Shown: positions 1-5,311 of the stretch, in pieces | Numbering within the stretch: the stretch's first letter is position 1 | Layout of the letters: each line of letters opens with the position of its first letter | Assembly: GCA_007129055.1 (NCBI GenBank) | Contig: SKWE01000032.1 | Span: 1 to 6,046, forward strand | Direction: 5' to 3' | DNA from: Syntrophomonadaceae bacterium | Lineage (GTDB): Bacteria; Bacillota; Dethiobacteria; DTU022 | Length of the DNA: 6,046 nt | The notes under the pieces: model-generated | Told to the model about the DNA's origin: nothing | What the model saw: only the letters and a program-made list of their open reading frames with translations | Database searches by the model: none | Program-made: the position numbers and the translations under genes

Positions 1-719
1 CCGCCTGAGAGGAAAACGCCCAGGGGGACATCGCTCATCAGGTGAGATTCAACTACCCTTTCAAGGGAATGGCGCAGTTTTTTTACGTTCTCTTCTACCG
101 GTTTTTCATTTACAGGTGTTTGAGGCAGGTTGTAAAATTTCTTAAACCCGGTTTTACTGTGATAGCAGGTGCCTGGTGGAAACTCATGGATGTCGCTTGA
201 TATTGCTGCAAGCGGTTTTAACTCGGAAGCAAAGTAAAAGCCATTTTCAGTGTCTGTATAATAAAGTGGTTTTATGCCAACGGGATCCCTTGCAATAAAC
301 AGGTTTTCACCATCGGCTATGGCAAAGGCGTACATGCCCTGTAAGTTTTCAACCAACTTTTCACCTGCATCTTCATAAAGGTGCAGGACAGCTTCGGTAT
401 CGCTGGTTGTTTTTAAATTATGTTTTTCCCGCAGCGATTCAGTGAGCTGCGGGAAGTTATAGATTTCACCATTGGCAATAATTGACATGGTGTTGTCTTC
501 GTTAGATATTGGCTGATCCCCGCCTTCAGGGTCCATTATACTTAAGCGGCGGTGTCCGAACATTCCGGGTACATCTTCAAAAGTCATATTGCCTGATGCA
601 TCAGGGCCTCGATGTACCATATTATCCAACATTATTTTAATATCGTCCTGGTTTAAGCCATTCCATATTCCTGCAATACCACAGATAAATAACACGTCCT
701 TCTTTATTTGACAGCACAT
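1..719 (-). CDS. asnB: asparagine synthetase (glutamine-hydrolysing), N-terminal part, cut by window edge
   Basis: This enzyme makes asparagine from aspartate, ATP and glutamine in the cytoplasm. The visible part is the class II (Ntn) glutaminase domain plus the first residues of the synthetase domain. Counting the residue before the catalytic cysteine as 1, it shows CGIAGI (Cys2), HRGPD (25-29), RRLSIMD (46-52), NGEIYN (72-77), SDTE (95-98), RDPVGIKPLYY (133-143) and SHLMSDVPLGVFLSG (214-228). The last is the start of the SGGxDSS pyrophosphatase loop, where the window ends. These match the glutamine-binding residues of E. coli AsnB. The start is odd. The first in-frame ATG (719-717) has no ribosome binding site and would add 12 residues before Cys. 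A good AAGAAGGA lies at 704-697, 10 bases before an ATC codon (686-684) that directly precedes Cys. GTG at 695-693 is only 1 base from that site. Coordinates use the ATG as the outer limit; the real start may be 686. Family assignment is secure. Confidence 0.93.
   Translation of the reverse strand, partial: MCCQIKKDVLFICGIAGIWNGLNQDDIKIMLDNMVHRGPDASGNMTFEDVPGMFGHRRLSIMDPEGGDQPISNEDNTMSIIANGEIYNFPQLTESLREKHNLKTTSDTEAVLHLYEDAGEKLVENLQGMYAFAIADGENLFIARDPVGIKPLYYTDTENGFYFASELKPLAAISSDIHEFPPGTCYHSKTGFKKFYNLPQTPVNEKPVEENVKKLRHSLERVVESHLMSDVPLGVFLSG
697..704 (-). promoter_or_regulatory. ribosome binding site that argues for a non-ATG start of asnB
   Basis: On the minus strand this reads AAGAAGGA. 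It lies inside the reading frame that begins at ATG 719, where a ribosome binding site would serve no purpose, and 10 bases before the ATC codon (686-684) that immediately precedes the catalytic Cys. No comparable site precedes ATG 719; the bases there read CACCCTAAA. It therefore favours initiation at ATC, although chance purine richness of the AAG AAG GAC codons cannot be excluded. Confidence 0.5.
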
Positions 720-844
720 TTTAGGGTGTACATAAAAATTAGCGCTGACTTGATTTGATCAGCAACTGCAATCCTACAAATACGTGATTATGTTTCCGGG
801 AGTTTGTTTTTTGTAGAAAACAGTTACAAATCATTGTGCCTAAG

Positions 845-873
845 ATCATATCAAAAAAAGCAATATGGTGCAA
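845..873 (-). promoter_or_regulatory. probable promoter for asnB
   Basis: On the minus strand, TATGAT (850-845, five of six matches to the -10 consensus) lies exactly 17 bases downstream of TTGCAC (873-868, three of six matches to the -35). The inferred transcript starts near 838 and has a leader of about 120-150 bases before asnB. The gap between the photolyase stop (942) and asnB is otherwise non-coding, so asnB may be read from here, through from the photolyase operon, or both. I see no T-box or other known riboswitch signature in the leader. Confidence 0.5.
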
Positions 874-941
874 ATATAAGCAGATAGTGGAGAAAATATA
901 ACCGGAAAGACCGGGTGTGCTGTTACTTTAATGCCAATTTA

Positions 942-2300
942 CTAATCAAGCTTATTGTTTTCAATATACTTTTTAACATCGAACTTTGATTTGCTGCCGT
1001 TGTAGTTCATGTAGCGGACTTTGCCGAATACAGGGCGGTTAAACCAGGCCCTGTCGTGCACCCCGCCGATACTCCAGGCAATACCGGCGTAACCGTTGGG
1101 ATCTCGTCCGTCAAGTGAATACCTGTCGTTTAAGTAAACGGCTATTTCCATTGCTGCTGCCGGTGATTCCGTCCACTCCAGGATTTTTTTTGCCCAGTAC
1201 ATTCTCATGTAGCCGTGCATTTTGCCTTTTACCATCATTTCAGCCTGGGCTGCATTCCACAGGTCATCGTGTGTTTCGGCCCTTTCAAAGGTTTCCAGCG
1301 GGTAGATGTATTCCCGTTTATCGCTGCGGTGCTGATCATGGCTTTCCTTAGCCCAGCGGGGGAAGCTGTCTTCAGTATCGTAATGCTTATTGTAGAAACA
1401 GAAATTATCAGAAAGCTCCTTGCGCACAATCAACTCTTCCAGGAAAGGTTCCGTTACATCTTCAGGCAGGCCAGTTTTATTTACCTCCAGGGCGATGCGC
1501 TGAGCGCTGATCTGGCCAAAATGAAGATAGGGAGACAGGTTCGATTGCCCTTCTTTGGTTGGGTCATTGCGGTCCTTTTCATAGAAAGTAAGCTTTTCCT
1601 GCAGGAAATATTTTAATCTTTTTCCTGCTGCCGTTTCACCGGCTTTGAAAATGCCTGGTTTTTCTGTTTTGCCTCCTGCTTTTAAGCTTTTTTCCCCTTC
1701 TGCCCAATTTGCTGCAGCAGGTTCTTTATCCACTGTGAAAGGATGCTTCCTGACCCGGGGAATATCGGTTAGGAATTCAGGCAGCAGCTTATTGATTTTC
1801 GGGCGGATGGTGTAGGCTGCATACTCCAGTTTTGGTGAAGCTATCCGGTAGGGGACTATGTTGTGCGTATCAACCTCAAAAAAGGCAATATCCAGCTTTG
1901 ATGCAAGGGCATCATCCCATCCTCTTTTGATTCGCAGGGGAGAAAAGTCGGTTACCAGCGCACCAACATTGTTTTCCCAGCAATAATTGGGGATTTCTTC
2001 TTCCGGCCTGCCCGTTAAAAGGTTGAAACGTATATTAAAGACCTTTAGCTCTTCTTCCAGTTCAGATAACCCATCGATCATGAAGCGGTAGTGTTGGAGG
2101 GTTGCATCAAGGAATTTGGGAACCAGGCAGAACAGCACGACCAGCGGGCTTTTCGATTTCAATGCCAAGTCCTGGGCGTGAAGCAGGGCCCAGTTGTCTG
2201 AGATCCGCTGGTCACGGCTCATCCAGTAGACCACGGGGCCGTCTTTTAGCGGCCGATCATTTAGCTTGTAAACGCGCCTGCTGTCAACCCGGTTGCTCAT
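942..2300 (-). CDS. phr: class II deoxyribodipyrimidine (CPD) photolyase
   Basis: This FAD enzyme uses light to split cyclobutane pyrimidine dimers in UV-damaged DNA. The 452 residues are full length for class II. The N-terminal alpha/beta antenna-type domain (about 20-175) opens with the class II signature VVYWMSRDQRISDNWAL (23-39). A charged linker (about 185-225) leads to the helical FAD/DNA-binding domain, with LSPYLHFGQISAQR (255-268), EELIVRKELSDNFCFYN (288-304), KGKMHGYMRMYWAKKILEW (358-376) and GRDPNGYAGIAWSIGG (398-413) followed by DRAWFNRPVFGKVRYMN (416-432). The tryptophan-bearing segments match those used for electron transfer to FAD in characterised class II enzymes. ATG 2300-2298 gives the right N-terminus. 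Its ribosome binding site, GAAAGG (2319-2314), touches the upstream gene's stop and is rather far from the start (13 bases). It is the second gene of an operon with the DUF166 gene, with an 18-base gap. No frameshift or missing motif was seen. Confidence 0.96.
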   Translation of the reverse strand: MSNRVDSRRVYKLNDRPLKDGPVVYWMSRDQRISDNWALLHAQDLALKSKSPLVVLFCLVPKFLDATLQHYRFMIDGLSELEEELKVFNIRFNLLTGRPEEEIPNYCWENNVGALVTDFSPLRIKRGWDDALASKLDIAFFEVDTHNIVPYRIASPKLEYAAYTIRPKINKLLPEFLTDIPRVRKHPFTVDKEPAAANWAEGEKSLKAGGKTEKPGIFKAGETAAGKRLKYFLQEKLTFYEKDRNDPTKEGQSNLSPYLHFGQISAQRIALEVNKTGLPEDVTEPFLEELIVRKELSDNFCFYNKHYDTEDSFPRWAKESHDQHRSDKREYIYPLETFERAETHDDLWNAAQAEMMVKGKMHGYMRMYWAKKILEWTESPAAAMEIAVYLNDRYSLDGRDPNGYAGIAWSIGGVHDRAWFNRPVFGKVRYMNYNGSKSKFDVKKYIENNKLD

Positions 2301-2318
2301 TTTGTTATTGTTACCTTT

Positions 2319-3047
2319 CTAGTTATCCTTGGGCAGTGCTTTTTCCATGGCTTCGTTGAAAACCCTGCCCGATGTATGCATTATAGTATCTACCCCGTTA
2401 TCGGTCTGTTCAAACTGCATTGAAGCAAGGCAGGGGTAATGCAGGCACATCAGGCCTGCTTTTGGAACGGATTCACCAGCTTCCAAACCGATAATCCTTT
2501 TCGCTGTATACTCGGAAGAGCCGCATGGAGCGCCCCTTAAGACTTTTGCAGCCTTAATGTTATTTTGATCATCAAACTCTAAATCCAGCTTTGGTTTGCC
2601 AAAATGACGGGCAAATTCGCTGATTATTTCATTCGAATAGGGCTGCTTGTTCTTTTCATAAAAACCGACACTGTGTTCATCTATTGAACATAGTGGTTCA
2701 GGAAAGACTATAGTTATTTCCTTTTTCCCCAGTTCACGTTTCAACTGATTTCTTAAGCCCATCGGGATCCAGGCTGTGCTGTCTATTGAGGCAACTATCC
2801 CCTTAGCCTTCACTTTTTCTGCCACTGCAGGGAGCAGCTGTGCAGCCTGCGCTGATTCGCACAGATGCAGAATCATATCGACTTCCGGCAGCCCTGCAGG
2901 AATGTATTCGTCGGGATCATCTACAATGCTTTCAGTTATCATCGGAACTGTCCAAACTTCGGATTTCCAGTTTCTCGGCATTTTAGCTTTTATGTTGTCT
3001 GCAATCCGCTGGCCGTAGTGGCCCTGGATCATGATTAATAGCTGCAT
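2319..3047 (-). CDS. dfsP: DUF166 / DfsP-like protein, cysteine form, function unknown
   Basis: A 242-residue soluble protein that I recognise as DUF166, a family mostly from archaea and anaerobic clostridia. Archaeal members have been labelled thymidylate synthase without good support, and some bacterial members (DfsP) are selenoproteins. The N-terminus looks like a Rossmann-type fold (MQLLIMIQGHYGQRIADNI, 1-19; VDMILHLCESAQAAQLLPA, 56-74). The C-terminal half carries the conserved RGAPCGSSEYTAKRIIGL (171-188) and MCLHYPCLASM (200-210). Five cysteines (63, 120, 175, 201, 206) suggest a thiol, metal or redox role, but that is inference. There is no in-frame TGA, so this copy uses Cys where relatives may use selenocysteine. 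No signal peptide or membrane segment is visible. ATG 3047 has the ribosome binding site AAAGGAAG ending 6 bases upstream. It is the first gene of the operon with photolyase, which hints at a stress or DNA-damage link. The family call is good; the symbol and any function are tentative. Confidence 0.82.
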   Translation of the reverse strand: MQLLIMIQGHYGQRIADNIKAKMPRNWKSEVWTVPMITESIVDDPDEYIPAGLPEVDMILHLCESAQAAQLLPAVAEKVKAKGIVASIDSTAWIPMGLRNQLKRELGKKEITIVFPEPLCSIDEHSVGFYEKNKQPYSNEIISEFARHFGKPKLDLEFDDQNNIKAAKVLRGAPCGSSEYTAKRIIGLEAGESVPKAGLMCLHYPCLASMQFEQTDNGVDTIMHTSGRVFNEAMEKALPKDN

Positions 3048-3086
3048 ATTTTTCTTCCTTTCCTTATGTTTTTAAGGACATTTTCG

Positions 3087-3098
3087 GAACACAGGTTA
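3087..3098. promoter_or_regulatory. imperfect LexA/SOS-box-like palindrome at the dfsP-phr transcription start
   Basis: The plus strand reads GAAC ACAG GTTA, close to the Gram-positive LexA core GAAC-N4-GTTC, with one core mismatch and mismatches in the flanking bases. It begins just downstream of the inferred -10 of the dfsP-phr operon and covers the expected start site, where a repressor would act. Control of a photolyase operon by the SOS response is plausible, but a single imperfect match is weak evidence. Confidence 0.3.
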
Positions 3099-3099
3099 A

Positions 3100-3128
3100 A
3101 TTATACTAGAACCTTATACTTTTTGCAT
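3100..3128 (-). promoter_or_regulatory. probable promoter of the dfsP-phr operon
   Basis: A perfect minus-strand TATAAT lies at 3105-3100. The best -35 at 17 bases is ATGCAA (3128-3123), only three of six matches, so the promoter may be weak or need an activator. The inferred start is near 3093, giving a leader of about 46 bases. Five-base inverted arms, AGGTT (3093-3097) and AACCT (3110-3114), flank the -10. Confidence 0.55.
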
Positions 3129-3194
3129 TTCTTTTAAAGCTGGCAGAAATCTAATTGCTGCCCGGTGAAAATTGTTGTTGATTTGCGGGTCTTT

Positions 3195-3224
3195 TTGGCT
3201 TATCTCCTTCAGATCTGCTATAAT
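3195..3224 (+). promoter_or_regulatory. extended -10 promoter of the LOG-family gene
   Basis: TTGGCT (3195-3200) and a perfect TATAAT (3219-3224) are 18 bases apart. TGC (3216-3218) immediately before the -10 supplies the TGn extended -10 element. The inferred start is near 3231, so the leader is about 29 bases and carries AGAAGGAGG (3247-3255). It diverges from the dfsP-phr promoter. This is the best promoter in the window and suggests constitutive, vegetative-sigma transcription. Confidence 0.75.
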
Positions 3225-3259
3225 TTGATAATAAAAGTAAAAGTACAGAAGGAGGAAAT

Positions 3260-4117
3260 ATGGAAAAGAAACATGATGAACCTGAAAAAGCTTACAAGAA
3301 TCTGGAGTTTTTAAACAGTCCTGAAGCACGGTCAATTCGTATACTTTCCGAGTTTTATGAGCCCATGCAGCGTTTTAACAAGCAGAAGGTATATGACACA
3401 ATAGTATTTTTTGGCTCTGCCCGCACAAAAAATATGCAGGATGCCCAGGCAGCTGTAAAAGAGGCGGAAGAGAAAATCAGCAACCATTCCGGAGAGCCCG
3501 GGCCTGAGCTGCTTGAAGAATTGGAATTTGCCAGGCGCCAGGTGTTTTTAGCCCGCTATTACGAAGATGCTGTTGAGCTTGCCAAACGTCTTACTGAATG
3601 GTCAAAATCGCTCGATTCGGTATACCGCTTTGTGGTCTGCTCGGGCGGCGGACCTGGAATGATGGAAGCGGCTAACAAGGGGGCCATTGATGCCAAAGGT
3701 CTTTCGATCGGTTTAAATATCAGTCTGCCCTTTGAGCAATCTTCCAATCCTTACATTACACCCGAACTTAACTTTGAATTTCACTATTTCTTTATGCGTA
3801 AATTCTGGTTTGTCTACCTGGCCAAAGGTCTTGTTATTTTCCCCGGAGGTTTTGGTACTTTGGATGAGCTGTTTGAAGTGCTGACCCTAATTCAGACCGG
3901 CAAGGTGAAGAAGAAACTCCCCATTATAATCTATGGTTCCGAATACTGGGACCAGATAATCAATATAGATAATATGGTTAAATACGGGGTTATCAGTAAA
4001 GAAGACCGCGACCTGATCAGGTATTGCGATACCGTTGAAGATGCTTTCAATTACCTGAAAGACGAGTTGACCCACATCTACCTGGAAACTGAAGAGCGGT
4101 CAGAAACTAATATTTAA
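3260..4117 (+). CDS. LOG-family Rossmann-fold nucleotide-binding protein (long form)
   Basis: LOG proteins (often mislabelled lysine decarboxylase) bind nucleotides; characterised members release the base from nucleoside 5'-monophosphates. The 285-residue protein shows TIVFFGSAR (47-55), CSGGGPGMMEAANKGA (127-142), IGLNISLPFEQ (150-160), FFMRKFWF (177-184) and PGGFGTLDELFE (195-206). Arg180 and Glu203 align with the catalytic Arg and Glu of plant and bacterial LOG enzymes, so activity is likely, though the substrate is not shown. It is longer than the roughly 190-residue LOG core, with an N-terminal extension (1-45) and a mostly helical, charged insert (about 56-115) after the first glycine loop. 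I regard this as a common clostridial long subfamily, not a fusion. ATG 3260 follows AGAAGGAGG with only 4 bases between. It has its own promoter, forms a single-gene transcript, and converges with vapC. The physiological role is unknown. Confidence 0.88.
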   Translation: MEKKHDEPEKAYKNLEFLNSPEARSIRILSEFYEPMQRFNKQKVYDTIVFFGSARTKNMQDAQAAVKEAEEKISNHSGEPGPELLEELEFARRQVFLARYYEDAVELAKRLTEWSKSLDSVYRFVVCSGGGPGMMEAANKGAIDAKGLSIGLNISLPFEQSSNPYITPELNFEFHYFFMRKFWFVYLAKGLVIFPGGFGTLDELFEVLTLIQTGKVKKKLPIIIYGSEYWDQIINIDNMVKYGVISKEDRDLIRYCDTVEDAFNYLKDELTHIYLETEERSETNI

Positions 4118-4124
4118 TAATAGT
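4106..4124. other. AT-rich palindrome at the convergent 3' ends of the LOG gene and vapC
   Basis: ACTAATATT-T-AATAATAGT is an inverted repeat with one mismatched pair that includes the LOG stop codon. Nested AAACT and AGTTT arms surround it. The two genes end 19 bases apart with no GC-rich hairpin plus U-tract, so this is the only candidate for a (weak, bidirectional) transcript end here. It may be chance in AT-rich DNA. Confidence 0.25.
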
Positions 4125-4136
4125 CAGTTTGATGCT

Positions 4137-4529
4137 TTAGTCTATCCAGTTTTCAAGCGCAAGGGTTTTAATTCTTTGGAAATGTTTTAGGTTGCCGGTT
4201 ACAAGCAGTTTTGATGTTTCAAGAGCAGTAGCAGCAATTAATAGATCGGCATCTGCAAGGGGCAGCCCTTCTTTCTCAAGAATCGCCTTGAGATTACCAA
4301 ACCTGTAAGATATTTTGCGGTTGGAATTGATTATTTTAACAGTAAGTAAAAATTGTTCAACTACTGTTCTATTTTTATCAGGGTTTCCAGATTTCTCAGC
4401 TCCATAAAAAAGTTCAGCAACCGTCATAAATGAAATAGCCACCTGGTCAGGATATTTTTGTCTTTTTTTAATTATGTTTCGATTTCCCCGAAGCAGGTGG
4501 ATGCAAGTATCGGTATCAAGGATTATCAA
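4137..4529 (-). CDS. vapC: VapC/FitB-type PIN-domain toxin ribonuclease
   Basis: A Mg-dependent endoribonuclease toxin of a type II toxin-antitoxin pair. Starting at TTG 4529 it has 130 residues, the normal VapC length. Acidic active-site residues are visible: Asp5 and Asp7 in ILDTDTCIHLLRG (3-15), Glu39 in TVAELFYGAE (36-45), and Asp93/Asp95 in ADADLLIAATA (92-102). The closing segment LLVTGNLKHFQRIKTL (108-123) has Asn113 where many PIN proteins have an acidic residue or Asn. The open frame extends upstream to ATG 4607, but that start would add 26 residues unrelated to the PIN fold and overlap vapB. TTG 4529 is preceded by AGGAAGGTGG (4548-4539), 9 bases upstream, and lies one base after the vapB stop, typical of translational coupling. 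All catalytic positions are intact, so the toxin is probably active. Confidence 0.92.
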   Translation of the reverse strand: MIILDTDTCIHLLRGNRNIIKKRQKYPDQVAISFMTVAELFYGAEKSGNPDKNRTVVEQFLLTVKIINSNRKISYRFGNLKAILEKEGLPLADADLLIAATALETSKLLVTGNLKHFQRIKTLALENWID

Positions 4530-4530
4530 T

Positions 4531-4812
4531 TTAGAAATCCACCTTCCTGCCTCTTGTCCGGTGTGCTGCAATGTCAGCAGAAATCTCTTCTGCAGAGCGC
4601 TCGTCATCCCATTCTCCGGCGAGTTTTTTCCACAGTTCTACCTGTGCCTCCTGGGAAAATGTATCAGCTTTTACATCAGCTTCGTAGAGATCAAAGCATT
4701 TTTCCAGGACCATTAAAATTTCATTGTTCAAGCTTCTTTTCTCAGTCTTAGACTGGCTGCGCAGTTTTTCCAGTAAGTCTTCCGGAAGGTTGCGAATGGT
4801 TAAGTTGGCCAT
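4531..4812 (-). CDS. vapB: VapB/FitA-type ribbon-helix-helix antitoxin
   Basis: The cognate antitoxin: it binds DNA as a dimer and blocks the PIN toxin with its C-terminus. From ATG 4812 it has 93 residues. The ribbon-helix-helix domain is MANLTIRNLPEDLLEKLRSQ (1-20) plus the second helix in SLNNEILMVLEKC (27-39). The tail EWDDERSAEEISADIAAHR (67-85) and the basic end TRGRKV (86-91) resemble the FitA segment whose arginine enters the toxin active site. An open ATG at 4860 lies further upstream, but ATG 4812 is chosen because AAGGAGGAG (4827-4819) sits 6 bases before it and the RHH strand begins there. The extra 16 codons would run through the operator and promoter. It precedes vapC by one base. 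Autorepression through the palindrome just upstream is expected for the family. Confidence 0.93.
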   Translation of the reverse strand: MANLTIRNLPEDLLEKLRSQSKTEKRSLNNEILMVLEKCFDLYEADVKADTFSQEAQVELWKKLAGEWDDERSAEEISADIAAHRTRGRKVDF

Positions 4813-4832
4813 TAAGCACTCCTCCTTTTCTA

Positions 4833-4862
4833 TAGTGTCAATATAGTTACATATTAACACTA
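4833..4862. promoter_or_regulatory. vapBC operator palindrome
   Basis: Twelve-base arms, TAGTGTCAATAT (4833-4844) and ATATTAACACTA (4851-4862), are inverted copies with 11 of 12 matching, separated by AGTTAC. The palindrome covers the inferred -10 and transcription start of vapBC. It is well placed as the binding site of the VapB-VapC complex. This is inferred from position and symmetry. Confidence 0.6.
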
Positions 4863-4874
4863 ATATAGTTACAT
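4840..4874. repeat. 13-base direct repeat, 22-base period, upstream of vapBC
   Basis: AATATAGTTACAT occurs perfectly at 4840-4852 and 4862-4874. Its core ATAGT also occurs at 4832-4836, so the three cores are 11 and 22 bases apart and lie on about the same face of the helix. This fits cooperative binding by stacked RHH dimers. The distal copy contains the cupin stop codon. Confidence 0.65.
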
Positions 4875-4879
4875 GTCTA
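4851..4879 (-). promoter_or_regulatory. probable vapBC promoter
   Basis: On the minus strand, TAGACA (4879-4874, five of six matches) is 17 bases from TAATAT (4856-4851, four of six), which has a TGT extended -10 in front. The start would fall near 4844, inside the palindrome. The -35 lies in the last codons of the cupin gene, so vapBC could also be read through from the cupin. Confidence 0.5.
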
Positions 4880-5210
4880 TGAAATCTTCACGCACCGGGG
4901 AAAAGATCTCCACCAGGAGGACGTCTTCCAAAACTGTTACTTTGTGTTCTACATTTTCCTTTATGCACCAGCTGTCTCCGGATTGCATTTTGTGTTCTTC
5001 ACCATCAATAGTAAAGATTATTTTTCCTGATATCAGGTAGCCGGTTTGTTCATAAGGGTGGCTGTGCAGGGGTAAGACTGCCCCTTTATCCAGCTCAAAC
5101 CTGCAGAGGATGGTTTTATCCCCGTGCACCAGGGTTTTACGGTGCACCCCTTCCAGCATGGTTGTAGGCGCTACAGCTGCTTCATTCTGAGTCATATAGT
5201 TCTTTGCCAT
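4869..5210 (-). CDS. small single-domain cupin protein
   Basis: A 113-residue cupin_2 barrel. Metal-ligand positions are visible in motif 1 as LPLHSHPYEQTGYLISG (46-62; His49, His51, then Glu54/Gln55), and in motif 2 as SGDSWCIKENVEHKV (77-91; His89). A bound divalent metal is therefore likely. The reaction or ligand cannot be told: small cupins include isomerases, dioxygenases, sugar-binding and pure sensing proteins. There is no DNA-binding domain, signal peptide or membrane segment. ATG 5210 is supported by AAAAGGAGAG (5229-5220), 9 bases upstream. A second ATG five codons later is possible but less well placed. It follows the reverse transcriptase on the same strand by 69 bases and precedes vapB by 56 bases. 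I found no convincing promoter in the 69-base gap, so it may be cotranscribed with the reverse transcriptase. Confidence 0.87.
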   Translation of the reverse strand: MAKNYMTQNEAAVAPTTMLEGVHRKTLVHGDKTILCRFELDKGAVLPLHSHPYEQTGYLISGKIIFTIDGEEHKMQSGDSWCIKENVEHKVTVLEDVLLVEIFSPVREDFIDM

Positions 5211-5279
5211 TTATAAATACTCTCCTTTTCTCTATATTTTTACTCCAACCTGTAAGGTCTTTGATTTGTCCTGATACCG

Positions 5280-5311
5280 TTAATCCAGTGGTCCATTTAA
5301 TCTAGTGGCCC
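5280..5311. repeat. short imperfect tandem duplication at the 3' end of the reverse transcriptase gene
   Basis: On the plus strand TTAATCCAGTGGTCC (5280-5294) recurs as TTAATCTAGTGGCCC (5297-5311), 13 of 15 bases identical with a 17-base period. The first copy contains the RT stop codon. Because 17 is not a multiple of three, the inner copy is read in another frame within the gene (ATRLN), while the outer copy encodes GPLD and the stop. Confidence 0.5.

Noticed and set aside
902..914. CCGG-AAAGA-CCGG hairpin followed on the minus strand by a T-rich stretch, as a terminator for the photolyase operon
   Set aside because: The stem is only four base pairs and the T-rich stretch is interrupted (TTATATTTT). 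It is too weak to call a terminator.
2319..3047. Selenocysteine use in the DUF166 gene
   Set aside because: There is no in-frame TGA between start and stop, and all conserved positions seen are ordinary cysteine codons.
3114..3335. 73-residue minus-strand open frame across the divergent promoter region
   Set aside because: It overlaps the LOG promoter, ribosome site and first codons, has no ribosome site of its own, and its translation looks like no known protein.
4530..4607. Longer vapC beginning at ATG 4607
   Set aside because: It would overlap vapB by 77 bases and prepend 26 residues unlike a PIN domain. TTG 4529 has a good ribosome site and gives the standard length.
4813..4860. Longer vapB beginning at ATG 4860
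   Set aside because: The added codons run through the operator and promoter and have no ribosome site, while ATG 4812 is preceded by AAGGAGGAG.
5240..5279. ACCT-TAC-AGGT stem after the reverse transcriptase as a terminator
   Set aside because: Four base pairs with a 3-base loop and no U-tract; not a credible terminator.
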